From Owenia fusiformis (lineage: Eukaryota > Annelida > Polychaeta > Sabellida > Oweniidae): a stretch of 64,000 nt of DNA. Shown here piece after piece: positions 37,740-49,591 of the stretch. The stretch is taken from assembly GCA_903813345.2 (NCBI GenBank), contig CAIIXF020000008.1, forward strand, positions 20,816,822 through 20,880,821. Reading direction: 5' to 3'. The position numbers and the translations under genes were made by a program. The first letter of the stretch is position 1; each line of letters starts with the position of its first letter. The notes beneath the pieces are model-generated. The model searched no databases. It was not told where the DNA came from and worked only from the letters and a program-made list of their open reading frames with translations.

Positions 37740-38015
37740 AGGTACGAAAAATTCGAACGGAATGCGTGACATATACGTGATTCGGGTGAAAAGTCCGAAC
37801 GGAATGCATACTTTTTTTTTCGGCATTCATATTTTTGCTGTATCGAAGAACTTTTTTATAAATTTTTCTACAGTCTACAGAAATATTTTTGACAATTACC
37901 AGGTAGGATGCGTATTTGCGTGACATTTTCTGTCACGCAAAAAAAACTGACGTGACTTCAAATTCTTCAGAAAATGCGTGACAAATACGCAAATTGCGGG
38001 ACAGTTGACAGGCCT
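37740..38015. other. CpG-rich patch with TGCGTGACA repeats and hairpin
   Basis: GAACGGAATGC occurs twice (about 37755, 37798) and (A)TGCGTGACA several times. TTGCGTGACA (37916-37925) and TGTCACGCAA (37931-37940) form a perfect 10-bp hairpin. It ends near GACAGTTGACAGGCCTGTG, which resembles a transposon terminus. Probably a mobile-element remnant; its left boundary is unclear. Confidence 0.4.
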
Positions 38016-38535
38016 GTGTTTTCTTTTAAGGACAGAATTATTGGTCAAAGTTGGTTGGATAAATTAAGTTCTTTATTAGTATATTTATTATTAAAGCGAG
38101 GCTGTCATCTGAGAACACTAATTTGCCAGTTTTCATGAATGTGACACAATTATATTATCCTGGGATCACTGTTTAGGAATTTGCATTGTCTGATGTGAAA
38201 AGAAATTGGTTTTGTTAATCTTTGCCAGTGCAATATACAGTCTAGCATCTAACCGATGGGCATCAGATAGTTCAACACTGGTTTATAGGAGGCAGCACTA
38301 AATTTCCACTTGGGGTGTCTACTAATTGACTCATTTCTTTAGAAATTGAATATAATAGGCAAGATATCATATAGATACAGAGCTGTTCACTAACTTGGAT
38401 CACTGATTTTAGTTAAGGCAATTTATACAGTATGTAATGTATATTTAACTCACATACTAGGTCCAGTGAATACAAAATATTCATTGATAGAATGGAGATT
38501 TTATTTAAGTGCAGGTTGAAGCCTTATACATACTT

Positions 38536-39257
38536 AAAGGAGTGGTATCGATATAGAGAACTGAATTCAACAATGTTTTTCTCTTAAACCAATCATTGAA
38601 AACATTAATCTGTAAAAAACACGGTATTGTATGTAATGTTGACTGATTGACAACAATTTAATGCGGAAATTATTTAGAAATATTTTATAAAACTGTTTTT
38701 GTTAACATTTTTGTTTTTTTAGTGCAATTGTTTTTGGTCCTTTCTATCAATTCTTGAGAATGAAATAAAATGTCTTTCCGAACCTTGTTGGATCAAAATA
38801 GCATATACAACATGTTTTTAGACCTCTCAATGTTATAGTTATATAAAGGAATTTTCGGTTGATTTTAAAAAAGTATTCAAAAAATAAACAAAATCCCCTC
38901 AAAATATATAAAAATCAAGATAAAACTTATATTTCATTAACAAGATACTTTTCTAAAATCAACCAAAATTTCCTTTGTACAATTACAATATTGAGAGACC
39001 TAAACATGTTGTGTTTATGTCGTTTTGTTCCAATGAGGTTCGGAAAGATGTTTCATTTCACTCTGGAAACATGATACCAAGAAAAAACAAGTGTTTGATG
39101 TGTTTTCTAAAACAATATAGATGAAAGTATATATGTATTTTTCAAATTATATTGTTACCATTCAAAAGATGACCATGTTTTAAATTTTTAGATTTTTTAT
39201 GACTGGTTTAAGAGAAACGTTTGTTCAAAAAGTTCTCCATATCGATACCAATCCTTT
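38536..39257. mobile_element. Nested fold-back MITE inside copy A
   Basis: The ends are AAGGAGTGGTATCGATAT at the left and, reverse complement, AAGGATTGGTATCGATAT at the right, flanked by TA. The inverted repeat continues inwards with mismatches to a centre near 38900. For example CTCTTAAACCAATCAT pairs with a right-hand CTCTTAAACCAGTCAT, and AAATTTTGGTTGATTTTAGA with the left-hand AATTTTCGGTTGATTTTAAA. Almost the whole unit can fold on itself. Confidence 0.65.
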
Positions 39258-39885
39258 AGAAACATACAACATGATATGAATGTGAATTCTAAAATCAAGA
39301 CATTTAGTTCAAGTTACAAGAATACTAATATTCATCTACAAACTTTATAAGTGGATTCATAATTCCTCACAAAATTCATACAATAATTTGTATTCTTCCG
39401 ATAACTGATAACTGTTTTGCACAGAAAACAATTTAACCAGAGACATATAAAACATTTTTATTTGTCTCGTATATCATTTCATAACGTAATTCATATGTTT
39501 TAAAAAGCTGATATGTCTCCAATTTTACATTTTGATAACTTGAGATACAAACATGTTGAACACAGTTTCTTGTAAATATAATCTAGAACTCTCTCCTTCA
39601 TCTTAAGTAATATTCAGATCATTATTCTTGCCTAATTTAATTGCTAACATTCACATTACTGATCCTGTTATTTGAGTCTAGCCCCCAAGTCCAAGCTGAA
39701 GAATCTCTAATTCATCACTCTCTCCATAATCTTGGATTTCCCTATTTTGTGCCAAATTACTATATAAACCAGAACAACGGCAACGCCAAAGCGTAGCGAA
39801 TCCCATCGAACAGAAATGGCTGGCTGGCAAACGAAATATATAGCAAATATCATAAAATAACACACATAAGGCCACCATTTTCAAA

Positions 39886-40640
39886 ATGGTTGCTCACTAG
39901 CCAAGTTGTCATCAGAAGTAACATGCTTTTTTTCTAGCATTCACAACCAAATATGAACAAAATCGCTCCACTACTTTTCGAGTTATAGTAAAATACTTTA
40001 AAATGGTGGCCATTTTTCAAAATGGCCGCCTTCTACCAAAAGTGTCATTAGACAGTGTGCCATGCTTATAGTATTCACATACCAAATATGAACAAAATCG
40101 CTCCAATACTTTTCAAGTTACAGCAAAAATTGTAAAATAACAAGTAAAGGCCGAGTAAAATACGTTTAAATGGCGGCCATTTTTCAAAATGGTCACCTTC
40201 TATCAAAAGTGTCATTAGACAGTGTGCCATGCTTATATTATTCACATACCAAATATGAACAAAATCGCTCCACTACTTTTCGAGTTAAAGTAAAATAGGT
40301 TAAAATGGCGGCCATTTTTCAAAATGGCCACCTTCTACCAAAAGTGTTATAAGACAGTGTGCCATGCTTATAGTATTTACAAACCAAATATGAACAAAAT
40401 CGCTCCACTACTGTTTGAGTTATAGTAAAATATGTTAAAATGGCGGCCATTTTTCAAAATGGTGGCCATTTTTCAAAATGGCCGCCTCCTACCAAAAGTG
40501 TCATTAGACAATGAGCCATGCTTATAGTATTCACATACCAAATATGAACAAAATCGCTCCACTACTTCTTGAGTTACAGCAAAAGTCGTTAAATAACGAG
40601 TAAAGGCCGCCATTTTTCAAGATGGCTGCCATGTGCTTCT
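39886..40640. repeat. Tandem array of ATGGCGGCCATTTTTCAAAATGG units (copy A)
   Basis: The shared phrase AATCGCTCCA falls at 39961, 40096, 40263, 40398 and 40552, giving unit lengths of 135, 167, 135 and 154 bp; the longer units contain insertions. Each unit holds AAAATGGCGGCCATTTTT-like palindromes, CATGCTTATAGTATTCACA and CAAATATGAACAAAATCGCT. A further, diverged unit precedes the GACG repeat. Confidence 0.8.
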
Positions 40641-40880
40641 TTAATATCTACATTTCTAGCTTTATCAATGTCCTATATAATTTTTCTACATTTAAAACAT
40701 ATTGCTATTACAGATTTACATATTGCACCTAAATTACAGTAAAATCGGCACTAAAATGGCCGCCATTTTTGAATGAGCGGCCATTTTGAAAATCGGCTTT
40801 CGAGCAGAACTTCTACCCCCATAGGGTATATGTGTACAAAATATGAACAAAATCGGGCTAACGGTATTTGAGTTATTGCC

Positions 40881-40977
40881 CGGACGGACGGACGGACAGA
40901 CAGACGGACGGACGGACGGACGGACGTACGTACAGACGTACGTACGGACGGACGGACGGACGGACGGACGGACGGAG
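40881..40977. repeat. (GACG)n microsatellite in copy A
   Basis: About 97 bp of CGGA tetramers with GACA and GTAC variants. The apparent PSVRPSVRPSV protein on the minus strand is only its translation. Confidence 0.9.
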
Positions 40978-41501
40978 GCGTTCCCTATATCCCTCCGAAC
41001 TTCGTTCGATGGGATAACAATACACAATTTGTCAACCCTAATTAAAGGGATATATTTATGCCTTTTTAAAAAATAATATTAAGTACAGATTTTATTTAGA
41101 TATCAAATTAATTAAAAAAAATATACAAAAATAAACAATATATAAAAATAAACAAAATAGCTAATCTGAATTCATATTGTGCATATTGTTTAAGTAATGA
41201 TAAGATTTCAATTTGAAATGTGTTGCAAATAAGTATGTAGATACTAGTATGTAGATTTTTCAACTGGTTGCTCAAGGGAATCAAATAAATATACATGTAG
41301 TTACACCTGATAAGTCATCATGTGCATCAGCCTGAGACAGCTATAACCTAATGTTGAACTTGAGTGATTCCTTTGAGATGGGGGAGGTACACATAGTTAA
41401 TTTCATGAATGGACCATTATATAACTAGACTTGAAAAGATTTTGTCCAATTTACCGACGGGACCATTTTGGTCCCAATCTAAGCGGTTAGATGCTAGACT
41501 G

Positions 41502-43559
41502 TATACTAGTAATATGAAAAATAGAAAAATAGGTTTATGCATGAAACACATGTGCACCAATTCAATGAACATTATTCCATCTTCCACAATGTCAATATTG
41601 ATTGTTTATCTGAACATGTACACATTTCAAGGTAATTATTTTTCAAGCTGTGTAACATTGCAATATAAATGTTTTTATGCCCAAGTCGCATTTGCACCGA
41701 ATCATCGGTCAGTGCCCGGCTGATTGAGTATTTTGTTCAAAATTATATTCAGTTTTATACAAAATACTCAATCAGCTCAATGGCTGATGAATCAGAGAAA
41801 ATGTGACTCAGGTATTACCTGGCTAATAACAATGTTGGAAATGTTCAATTTTGAATTTTACCTTCTTAAATTCTGGATAGCATTCACTTTGAGAAAAATA
41901 GCACTATCTGTTGATTTGTCCAAAACAAGGCAGTCACTGATAAGGTCCCCATAAAATTTTCTTTTGTCTAAAAATTGTTAGGAAGGAAGCATAGACAGAC
42001 AAGTGGGCAATTCCGTGGTTACCATGTGAGCCAATTAATGACTCCAGTTCATGGTTCCTCTATGTCCTTTGCCAAATTTCAAAGTTAACTGTTTATGAAT
42101 TCTGGATGCAATGATGAAGCATATCTAAATATTTCAGCTTTTTTTTGAAAAGTCAATGCCCGATTTCAAACTCAGGTAGTATACCATTTGCAGAATGTAA
42201 CATGTTACACAACATAGTTCAGGTGAAGTTCAGCCAGATTTGGCATCCATACAGCAAAGTCATAAAGATAAATAATTCACTCATGAATTTATAAATACTT
42301 AGGCACTTCTAAGCTTCCCTACATTAAAGACCTCATCTATAGTAGCCTAATCTCTGACATTGATTTTTTTGCGGTTGATGGGTGAGTCAACAGAGAGAAA
42401 ACATATGCATACATCCATTAAATAGATAATTCAGAGTACAAGTATATAAATAGAGTACAAAGTATTTGTACTTTAAGGTGTTACAAAGTATGTACCATAT
42501 CAAGAATCAATAGAATCAAAATGCCAAAGACTTCCAATTGTGAAATAAATGAATTTAAAATCCTTTATAATTATGATTTATGGCGTACTGCTACAATACT
42601 GAAAAAAATTGACATTATACATGTAAATAAGTGAAACATCAGACTCCAAAAATGAATGAATGAAGGACCTGGATTTAACACTGAAAACATGCAATACATA
42701 ATGCCTTCTAAAACACTATGATGAGCTAGTTCTGGATGTAACACGATCAATTCACCTGTGCAGGTCTTATACAGGTAATCGACTTACCTTTTTACAAGCG
42801 AGAAAATCTATAGGCCCTTAAAAAGTTCCCATGGGATAATGTGACTTTATTGAGGTATGATAAATGCACAGTTGAAATTAAAGAAGGTAGGATAATATAA
42901 CTTTGGACAAGTGACTTCTTATTGCTAGGTTACACATTAGATCATTTTAAGCCTCAGCACTCCACAATGAACAAACCAAACTTTGCAACATTGAAAAAAT
43001 AATAACTTACCCTCGTAAAAAATAAACATGTTCAGATTTCTATATGAACCAATGACACCCACGTAACGCATAATCTAAGACATACAATTGTAATTATGGT
43101 GCCTTAGAGGTTTCTTTTAGTGAGCTTCCTTTCATATAGATTCCATTCAAAATATACAAATTGTATACCTGGTAAGTCCCTTCCTAATAATTGTCTGATC
43201 AGCGGGATTTCATTTGAAAAAATTACCAGATGACCAGACTTACCTTATCTTAAACTCAAATAGGGTAAAAAACACACCAATATTAAACAGAACGATAAGA
43301 CAAAAATTTGACTATGGAGTATATGAATAGAGTATCTGAAAAACAGTAAGGGTTTTGAAGTAACAAGTTTCATCTGACTTATAACACATGTCACAAAATA
43401 CGGCAAGTTAATTCACAAAAATATGGAATTAAATAGAAGTTGTATTGATCTAAGGTTTGAGTCATGTTGTCAAATCGAGACCTTCTCCTGCTGATCGTGA
43501 GAAAATGAACTTGTTATGTTCCAAATTATGTTGATCTATGAAACTGAGTATGAAGTAAA
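41502..43559. other. Spacer between the inverted copies
   Basis: 2,058 bp of AT-rich sequence unrelated to the arms. It contains the hairpin at 41.7 kb and otherwise only chance-length open frames. Confidence 0.6.
41699..41793. repeat. 95-base hairpin with 18-bp perfect arms
   Basis: GCTGATTGAGTATTTTGT (41719-41736) pairs perfectly with ACAAAATACTCAATCAGC (41759-41776) across a 22-base loop. Below an unpaired bulge, GAATCATCGGTCA (41699-41711) pairs imperfectly with TGGCTGATGAATC (41781-41793). The size and shape are compatible with a microRNA precursor or a miniature fold-back element. There is no expression evidence in the sequence itself. Confidence 0.7.
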
Positions 43560-44083
43560 CAGTCTAGCATCTAACCGCTTAGATTGGGACCAAAATGGTC
43601 CCGTCGGTAAATTGGACAAAATCTTTTCAAGTCTAGTTATATAATGGTCCATTCATGAAATTAACTATGTGTACCTCCCCCATCTCAAAGGAATCACTCA
43701 AGTTCAACATTAGGTTATAGCTGTCTCAGGCTGATGCACATGATGACTTATCAGGTGTAACTACATGTATATTTATTTGATTCCCTTGAGCAACCAGTTG
43801 AAAAATCTACATACTAGTATCTACATACTTATTTGCAACACATTTCAAATTGAAATCTTATCATTACTTAAACAATATGCACAATATGAATTCAGATTAG
43901 CTATTTTGTTTATTTTTATATATTGTTTATTTTTGTATATTTTTTTTAATTAATTTGATATCTAAATAAAATCTGTACTTAATATTATTTTTTAAAAAGG
44001 CATAAATATATCCCTTTAATTAGGGTTGACAAATTGTGTATTGTTATCCCATCGAACGAAGTTCGGAGGGATATAGGGAACGC

Positions 44084-44180
44084 CTCCGTCCGTCCGTCCG
44101 TCCGTCCGTCCGTCCGTACGTACGTCTGTACGTACGTCCGTCCGTCCGTCCGTCCGTCTGTCTGTCCGTCCGTCCGTCCG
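44084..44180. repeat. (CGTC)n microsatellite in copy B
   Basis: Mirror of the copy A microsatellite. Confidence 0.9.
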
Positions 44181-44420
44181 GGCAATAACTCAAATACCGT
44201 TAGCCCGATTTTGTTCATATTTTGTACACATATACCCTATGGGGGTAGAAGTTCTGCTCGAAAGCCGATTTTCAAAATGGCCGCTCATTCAAAAATGGCG
44301 GCCATTTTAGTGCCGATTTTACTGTAATTTAGGTGCAATATGTAAATCTGTAATAGCAATATGTTTTAAATGTAGAAAAATTATATAGGACATTGATAAA
44401 GCTAGAAATGTAGATATTAA

Positions 44421-45175
44421 AGAAGCACATGGCAGCCATCTTGAAAAATGGCGGCCTTTACTCGTTATTTAACGACTTTTGCTGTAACTCAAGAAGTAGT
44501 GGAGCGATTTTGTTCATATTTGGTATGTGAATACTATAAGCATGGCTCATTGTCTAATGACACTTTTGGTAGGAGGCGGCCATTTTGAAAAATGGCCACC
44601 ATTTTGAAAAATGGCCGCCATTTTAACATATTTTACTATAACTCAAACAGTAGTGGAGCGATTTTGTTCATATTTGGTTTGTAAATACTATAAGCATGGC
44701 ACACTGTCTTATAACACTTTTGGTAGAAGGTGGCCATTTTGAAAAATGGCCGCCATTTTAACCTATTTTACTTTAACTCGAAAAGTAGTGGAGCGATTTT
44801 GTTCATATTTGGTATGTGAATAATATAAGCATGGCACACTGTCTAATGACACTTTTGATAGAAGGTGACCATTTTGAAAAATGGCCGCCATTTAAACGTA
44901 TTTTACTCGGCCTTTACTTGTTATTTTACAATTTTTGCTGTAACTTGAAAAGTATTGGAGCGATTTTGTTCATATTTGGTATGTGAATACTATAAGCATG
45001 GCACACTGTCTAATGACACTTTTGGTAGAAGGCGGCCATTTTGAAAAATGGCCACCATTTTAAAGTATTTTACTATAACTCGAAAAGTAGTGGAGCGATT
45101 TTGTTCATATTTGGTTGTGAATGCTAGAAAAAAAGCATGTTACTTCTGATGACAACTTGGCTAGTGAGCAACCAT
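44421..45175. repeat. ATGGCGGCCAT unit array (copy B)
   Basis: Inverted counterpart of the array at 39886-40640, with the same unit order and spacing. Confidence 0.8.
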
Positions 45176-45803
45176 TTTGAAAATGGTGGCCTTATGTGTG
45201 TTATTTTATGATATTTGCTATATATTTCGTTTGCCAGCCAGCCATTTCTGTTCGATGGGATTCGCTACGCTTTGGCGTTGCCGTTGTTCTGGTTTATATA
45301 GTAATTTGGCACAAAATAGGGAAATCCAAGATTATGGAGAGAGTGATGAATTAGAGATTCTTCAGCTTGGACTTGGGGGCTAGACTCAAATAACAGGATC
45401 AGTAATGTGAATGTTAGCAATTAAATTAGGCAAGAATAATGATCTGAATATTACTTAAGATGAAGGAGAGAGTTCTAGATTATATTTACAAGAAACTGTG
45501 TTCAACATGTTTGTATCTCAAGTTATCAAAATGTAAAATTGGAGACATATCAGCTTTTTAAAACATATGAATTACGTTATGAAATGATATACGAGACAAA
45601 TAAAAATGTTTTATATGTCTCTGGTTAAATTGTTTTCTGTGCAAAACAGTTATCAGTTATCGGAAGAATACAAATTATTGTATGAATTTTGTGAGGAATT
45701 ATGAATCCACTTATAAAGTTTGTAGATGAATATTAGTATTCTTGTAACTTGAACTAAATGTCTTGATTTTAGAATTCACATTCATATCATGTTGTATGTT
45801 TCT

Positions 45804-46525
45804 AAAGGATTGGTATCGATATGGAGAACTTTTTGAACAAACGTTTCTCTTAAACCAGTCATAAAAAATCTAAAAATTTAAAACATGGTCATCTTTTGAA
45901 TGGTAACAATATAATTTGAAAAATACATATATACTTTCATCTATATTGTTTTAGAAAACACATCAAACACTTGTTTTTTCTTGGTATCATGTTTCCAGAG
46001 TGAAATGAAACATCTTTCCGAACCTCATTGGAACAAAACGACATAAACACAACATGTTTAGGTCTCTCAATATTGTAATTGTACAAAGGAAATTTTGGTT
46101 GATTTTAGAAAAGTATCTTGTTAATGAAATATAAGTTTTATCTTGATTTTTATATATTTTGAGGGGATTTTGTTTATTTTTTGAATACTTTTTTAAAATC
46201 AACCGAAAATTCCTTTATATAACTATAACATTGAGAGGTCTAAAAACATGTTGTATATGCTATTTTGATCCAACAAGGTTCGGAAAGACATTTTATTTCA
46301 TTCTCAAGAATTGATAGAAAGGACCAAAAACAATTGCACTAAAAAAACAAAAATGTTAACAAAAACAGTTTTATAAAATATTTCTAAATAATTTCCGCAT
46401 TAAATTGTTGTCAATCAGTCAACATTACATACAATACCGTGTTTTTTACAGATTAATGTTTTCAATGATTGGTTTAAGAGAAAAACATTGTTGAATTCAG
46501 TTCTCTATATCGATACCACTCCTTT
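45804..46525. mobile_element. Nested fold-back MITE inside copy B
   Basis: Inverted counterpart of 38536-39257. Its presence in both copies shows that the MITE entered the element before the element spread. Confidence 0.65.
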
Positions 46526-46827
46526 AAGTATGTATAAGGCTTCAACCTGCACTTAAATAAAATCTCCATTCTATCAATGAATATTTTGTATTCACTGGAC
46601 CTAGTATGTGAGTTAAATATACATTACATACTGTATAAATTGCCTTAACTAAAATCAGTGATCCAAGTTAGTGAACAGCTCTGTATCTATATGATATCTT
46701 GCCTATTATATTCAATTTCTAAAGAAATGAGTCAATTAGTAGACACCCCAAGTGGAAATTTAGTGCTGCCTCCTATAAACCAGTGTTGAACTATCTGATG
46801 CCCATCGGTTAGATGCTAGACTGTAAA

Positions 46828-49590
46828 GGTAAAAGGTAATTCTAACTACCACAAATTGTCAAGCATGACAAACACGTTTATCTCTTCAATGGAACTTCTC
46901 AATTCAAGTTAAAGCGTTATAAAATGGATGCATCTAAGAGTCTAAGGTAAATTATAAAAAATGAAATATTTCATTTGATAACTGTACTTACTATTTAGTT
47001 GCAAAATGTATATTATAATTGGAAGCACATGAGGTCAAATAATTACAATATGAAATGCATTATCTTCTATAGATCTCCCCTGAGATAACCTCCAATGGAG
47101 TATCGTGATACCTACAATTAATTACATTTCATATATCTGTAATTAAACTGAGACATATAAAACCAAAATGATATGATCTGGGTTTAGATGCCAAAGAGTG
47201 GCTTGCAAGAAAGGATCTTGAATTACATGTTGATAAAAAACAAGGATATTTTCCCTAAGTGAAGATATATAAAAGTATTCTTTACAAATACTATGGTCAT
47301 AGTCTAAAGACCAAGAGGCGGAAAATCAGAGGTCCATAACTTTGAGCCCTCCTTTTCATTTAATTTCCGCAGGGTCTGGAGGTGACATAGATATGGAGGG
47401 GGAGGGAAGGATCTAAACCCTTGAAAAGACTAAATTCTCTAATTCACCTTCTTCTTTTGCACTTGGATGGTAGAAAATCAGCTGATTTTTCAGATGGTTT
47501 GTTTATATTTGTTTACATCTGCAATGTTACTTATTCCTGGCCCTGAAAAAATTAGTGGTAACACATCTTGTTTGTATTGCAAAGCACAATGTCAGCTCTT
47601 TGTAAATGTGGACAATAAAATACAACTCCCCCACTTTGTTGTGAATATACTCAACAACCCTGAAATATGCTTTAACAAACATAGATTAGATTGACAGTCA
47701 AAAGGTTCTCTAAACCAGTAGACTTAAATAAGTGACAACATGGCAGCTAAATATACCTTTTTATTGATTTTCAACAACAGGTGAAAGTTCAGAAAATGAT
47801 TGTAGAAGCCTCTTCAGAATTTTGTCATTTTCCCACAGTCATTTAAGCCCCTGAGTAAACAGGGAAGGAGAACATGACAAGGCAATAAGCCCAACCCTCC
47901 CGTGCCCATGGTGCCTCGGTGACGTTAGAGCCTCTAAACATACTTATTTAACAAATTGATCAATGTGCTTAAATTATACATATAATCATAAAATTTAAAA
48001 TATCATGATGCAATATGCAAGATGATATGAAAGAACAGCTGAGTCCATATATTTTTTTTATGATTTGCTAATAATTTTAAATCTCAACAGAGGCCACTTC
48101 CCTAATACAACTGAAAGAGGTATGGGTAGGGGGTTGGGGGGGGGGGGGGTTATTATTGTACAAACTTGTAAAACAATTACAAAATGGGTGATAGACTCAG
48201 AATTTAAAATTAGGTGAAAGAAAAAACAACAAATGCAACAATAAATAAAAAAGGTATGTTGACAATGATATGAATAATCAGCCTGTATTTTCTCACACTA
48301 AGAATACATTTATATGACACGGGTAAAGTAGTAGTCACCCAGATACATATCAGAGAATACCCTCACAACTCCTTTGCAATTCCGGCCTATATTCAGCAGT
48401 TTTCATATCCAAAACAAAATTAACAGATTAAAATTTATAACTGTAATTAAAACAGAATTTATCTTAATATCTTTTCGACTAGTTAAGAAAATAATTTATT
48501 TAAGAAAAAGAAATGAATATGTCATCTGTTAAGTGTTTTACTAGGGTTGGTAAGTAAAGGTTTAAGAAGCGGTGACAAGCTTACTACGCTCTATTATGAG
48601 CTTGGCCTTTAAGGTCATTAAGAATGTAAAAAACACAAAATAAAATAAAATTCCCATGAATATTTACATTACCAATGTCTAGATTAAATCCATATAATCA
48701 ATTATAGCCAATATATTTCAAATGTCCATACTTATCACTTTGATTGATAAAACATTGAACAGACTCAGATTGGCATTACAAATGGTATTATGTACCATAT
48801 AAATGCATAGAGAGATATGAAATTGACTAAAATCTTTATTATTCTAAATCTATATACATTGTAGAAAACATTTTAAAATGTAATCATCTATACCAAATGA
48901 ATGAATAAAAGCTGATTTTTCTGTCAGATCAATGAACATATTGGATGTTATACAGTGAAATGCTAATTGTCTATTAAAAATACATAACTCAAAAACATTC
49001 AATATCAATCTAGAACTATGTTTAGCTAATACAGTTATACATTGATTTACCTAAGATATGATCAAAGTTCAGAATAACAATTAAAAAGCCATGTATTCTA
49101 AATAAGGCATCCTTAAGAGGTCTACACTTGTAAAATAACTATGTTCATATCTTAATTTTAAAACTTTCCCATGCAGGTAAATTTGGACGGGTGCCAATCT
49201 TGTTTTTATATCACCCTTTAAAATAAGTAAACATATGAACTGATATGAAAATTCATAAATTCTTTAACAAACTGGCACAGCTGATTTTAAATAGCTGCCT
49301 TAAAAAGGCATCTAACAATGCTACTTGCTTTTGAAGAAACTTAACAACATAAGATTAAGAAAGGCCAACAAATATGTACATGCATACAATACAATACATG
49401 CTTGATATTATAAGTATCATTTAAGAAGAAATCCACCTGAAACATTATAGGTTTTTCAAAAAGAGTATTGGTTCACTTACTAATATATATGTTGTCTCAC
49501 CCTATCTTCAAATAAACTTTTTTATGAAAACCGCAAGATGCTTCAAAGTCGCAAAATTCTTGAATTTCTGAAGTCAAATTCAATTATAGT
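46828..49590. other. AT-rich sequence; poly(G) tract at 48136-48149
   Basis: Apart from the small minus-strand frame listed next, nothing recognised. A 75-codon frame at 47467-47694 (+) has no support. Confidence 0.45.
47814..47909 (-). CDS. 31-codon ATG frame in a strong initiation context (tentative)
   Basis: On the minus strand the start reads GAGGCACCATGGGC, a near-ideal animal initiation context, in a GC-richer patch with a CACGGGAGGG run. The frame encodes MGTGGLGLLPCHVLLPCLLR plus about 11 further residues. Another frame over the same bases is also open. A TTTACTCAG acceptor-like site lies inside it. It could be a first exon, a repeat or chance. No family recognised. Confidence 0.12.
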   Translation of the reverse strand: MGTGGLGLLPCHVLLPCLLRGLNDCGKMTKF

Positions 49591-49591
49591 A

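Larger units (their letters stand above)
39800..41015. mobile_element. Possible nested unit with ATCCCATCGAAC ends (copy A)
   Basis: ATCCCATCGAAC at 39800-39811 and its reverse complement at 41004-41015 bracket the ATGGCGGCC array and the GACG microsatellite. Twelve perfect bases could be coincidence. No target duplication is evident. Confidence 0.3.
38238..41501 (+). mobile_element. 3,264-bp inverted-repeat element, copy A
   Basis: The termini are perfect 18-bp inverted repeats: CAGTCTAGCATCTAACCG at 38238-38255 and its reverse complement at 41484-41501. TATA flanks both ends (38234-38237, 41502-41505) as a 4-bp target duplication. The body holds a nested fold-back MITE (38536-39257), an array of about 135-bp ATGGCGGCCAT units (39886-40640) and a GACG microsatellite (40881-40977). 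No frame resembles a transposase, so it is non-autonomous. A copy of equal length, identical wherever I compared it, lies inverted at 43560-46823; positions convert as B = 85061 - A. The superfamily is undetermined: a 4-bp duplication occurs in several DNA-transposon groups. Confidence 0.85.
43560..46823 (-). mobile_element. 3,264-bp inverted-repeat element, copy B
   Basis: Reverse complement of copy A, with the same length and termini. Short open frames in A (for example 41108-41296 and 40734-41027) reappear with identical translations in B (43765-43953 and 44034-44327). The target duplication is TAAA (43556-43559 and 46824-46827), different from copy A's TATA, so B arose by its own insertion and not by duplication of A with its flanks. 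Confidence 0.85.

Noticed and set aside
40734-41027. Open frame with PSVRPSVRPSV repeats (and its mirror at 44034-44327)
   Set aside because: It is the translation of the GACG microsatellite in the transposon, not a gene.
45177-45383. Open frames repeated identically in both inverted copies (39678/45177, 38859/45987, 41108/43765)
   Set aside because: They are shadows of the duplicated element: short, without motifs, and inside non-coding repeat sequence.
38234-46827. The inverted pair as an assembly artefact or simple inverted duplication
   Set aside because: The target duplications differ between copies and the flanks are unrelated, which an artefactual mirror or segmental duplication would not produce. 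Long-read confirmation would still be decisive.
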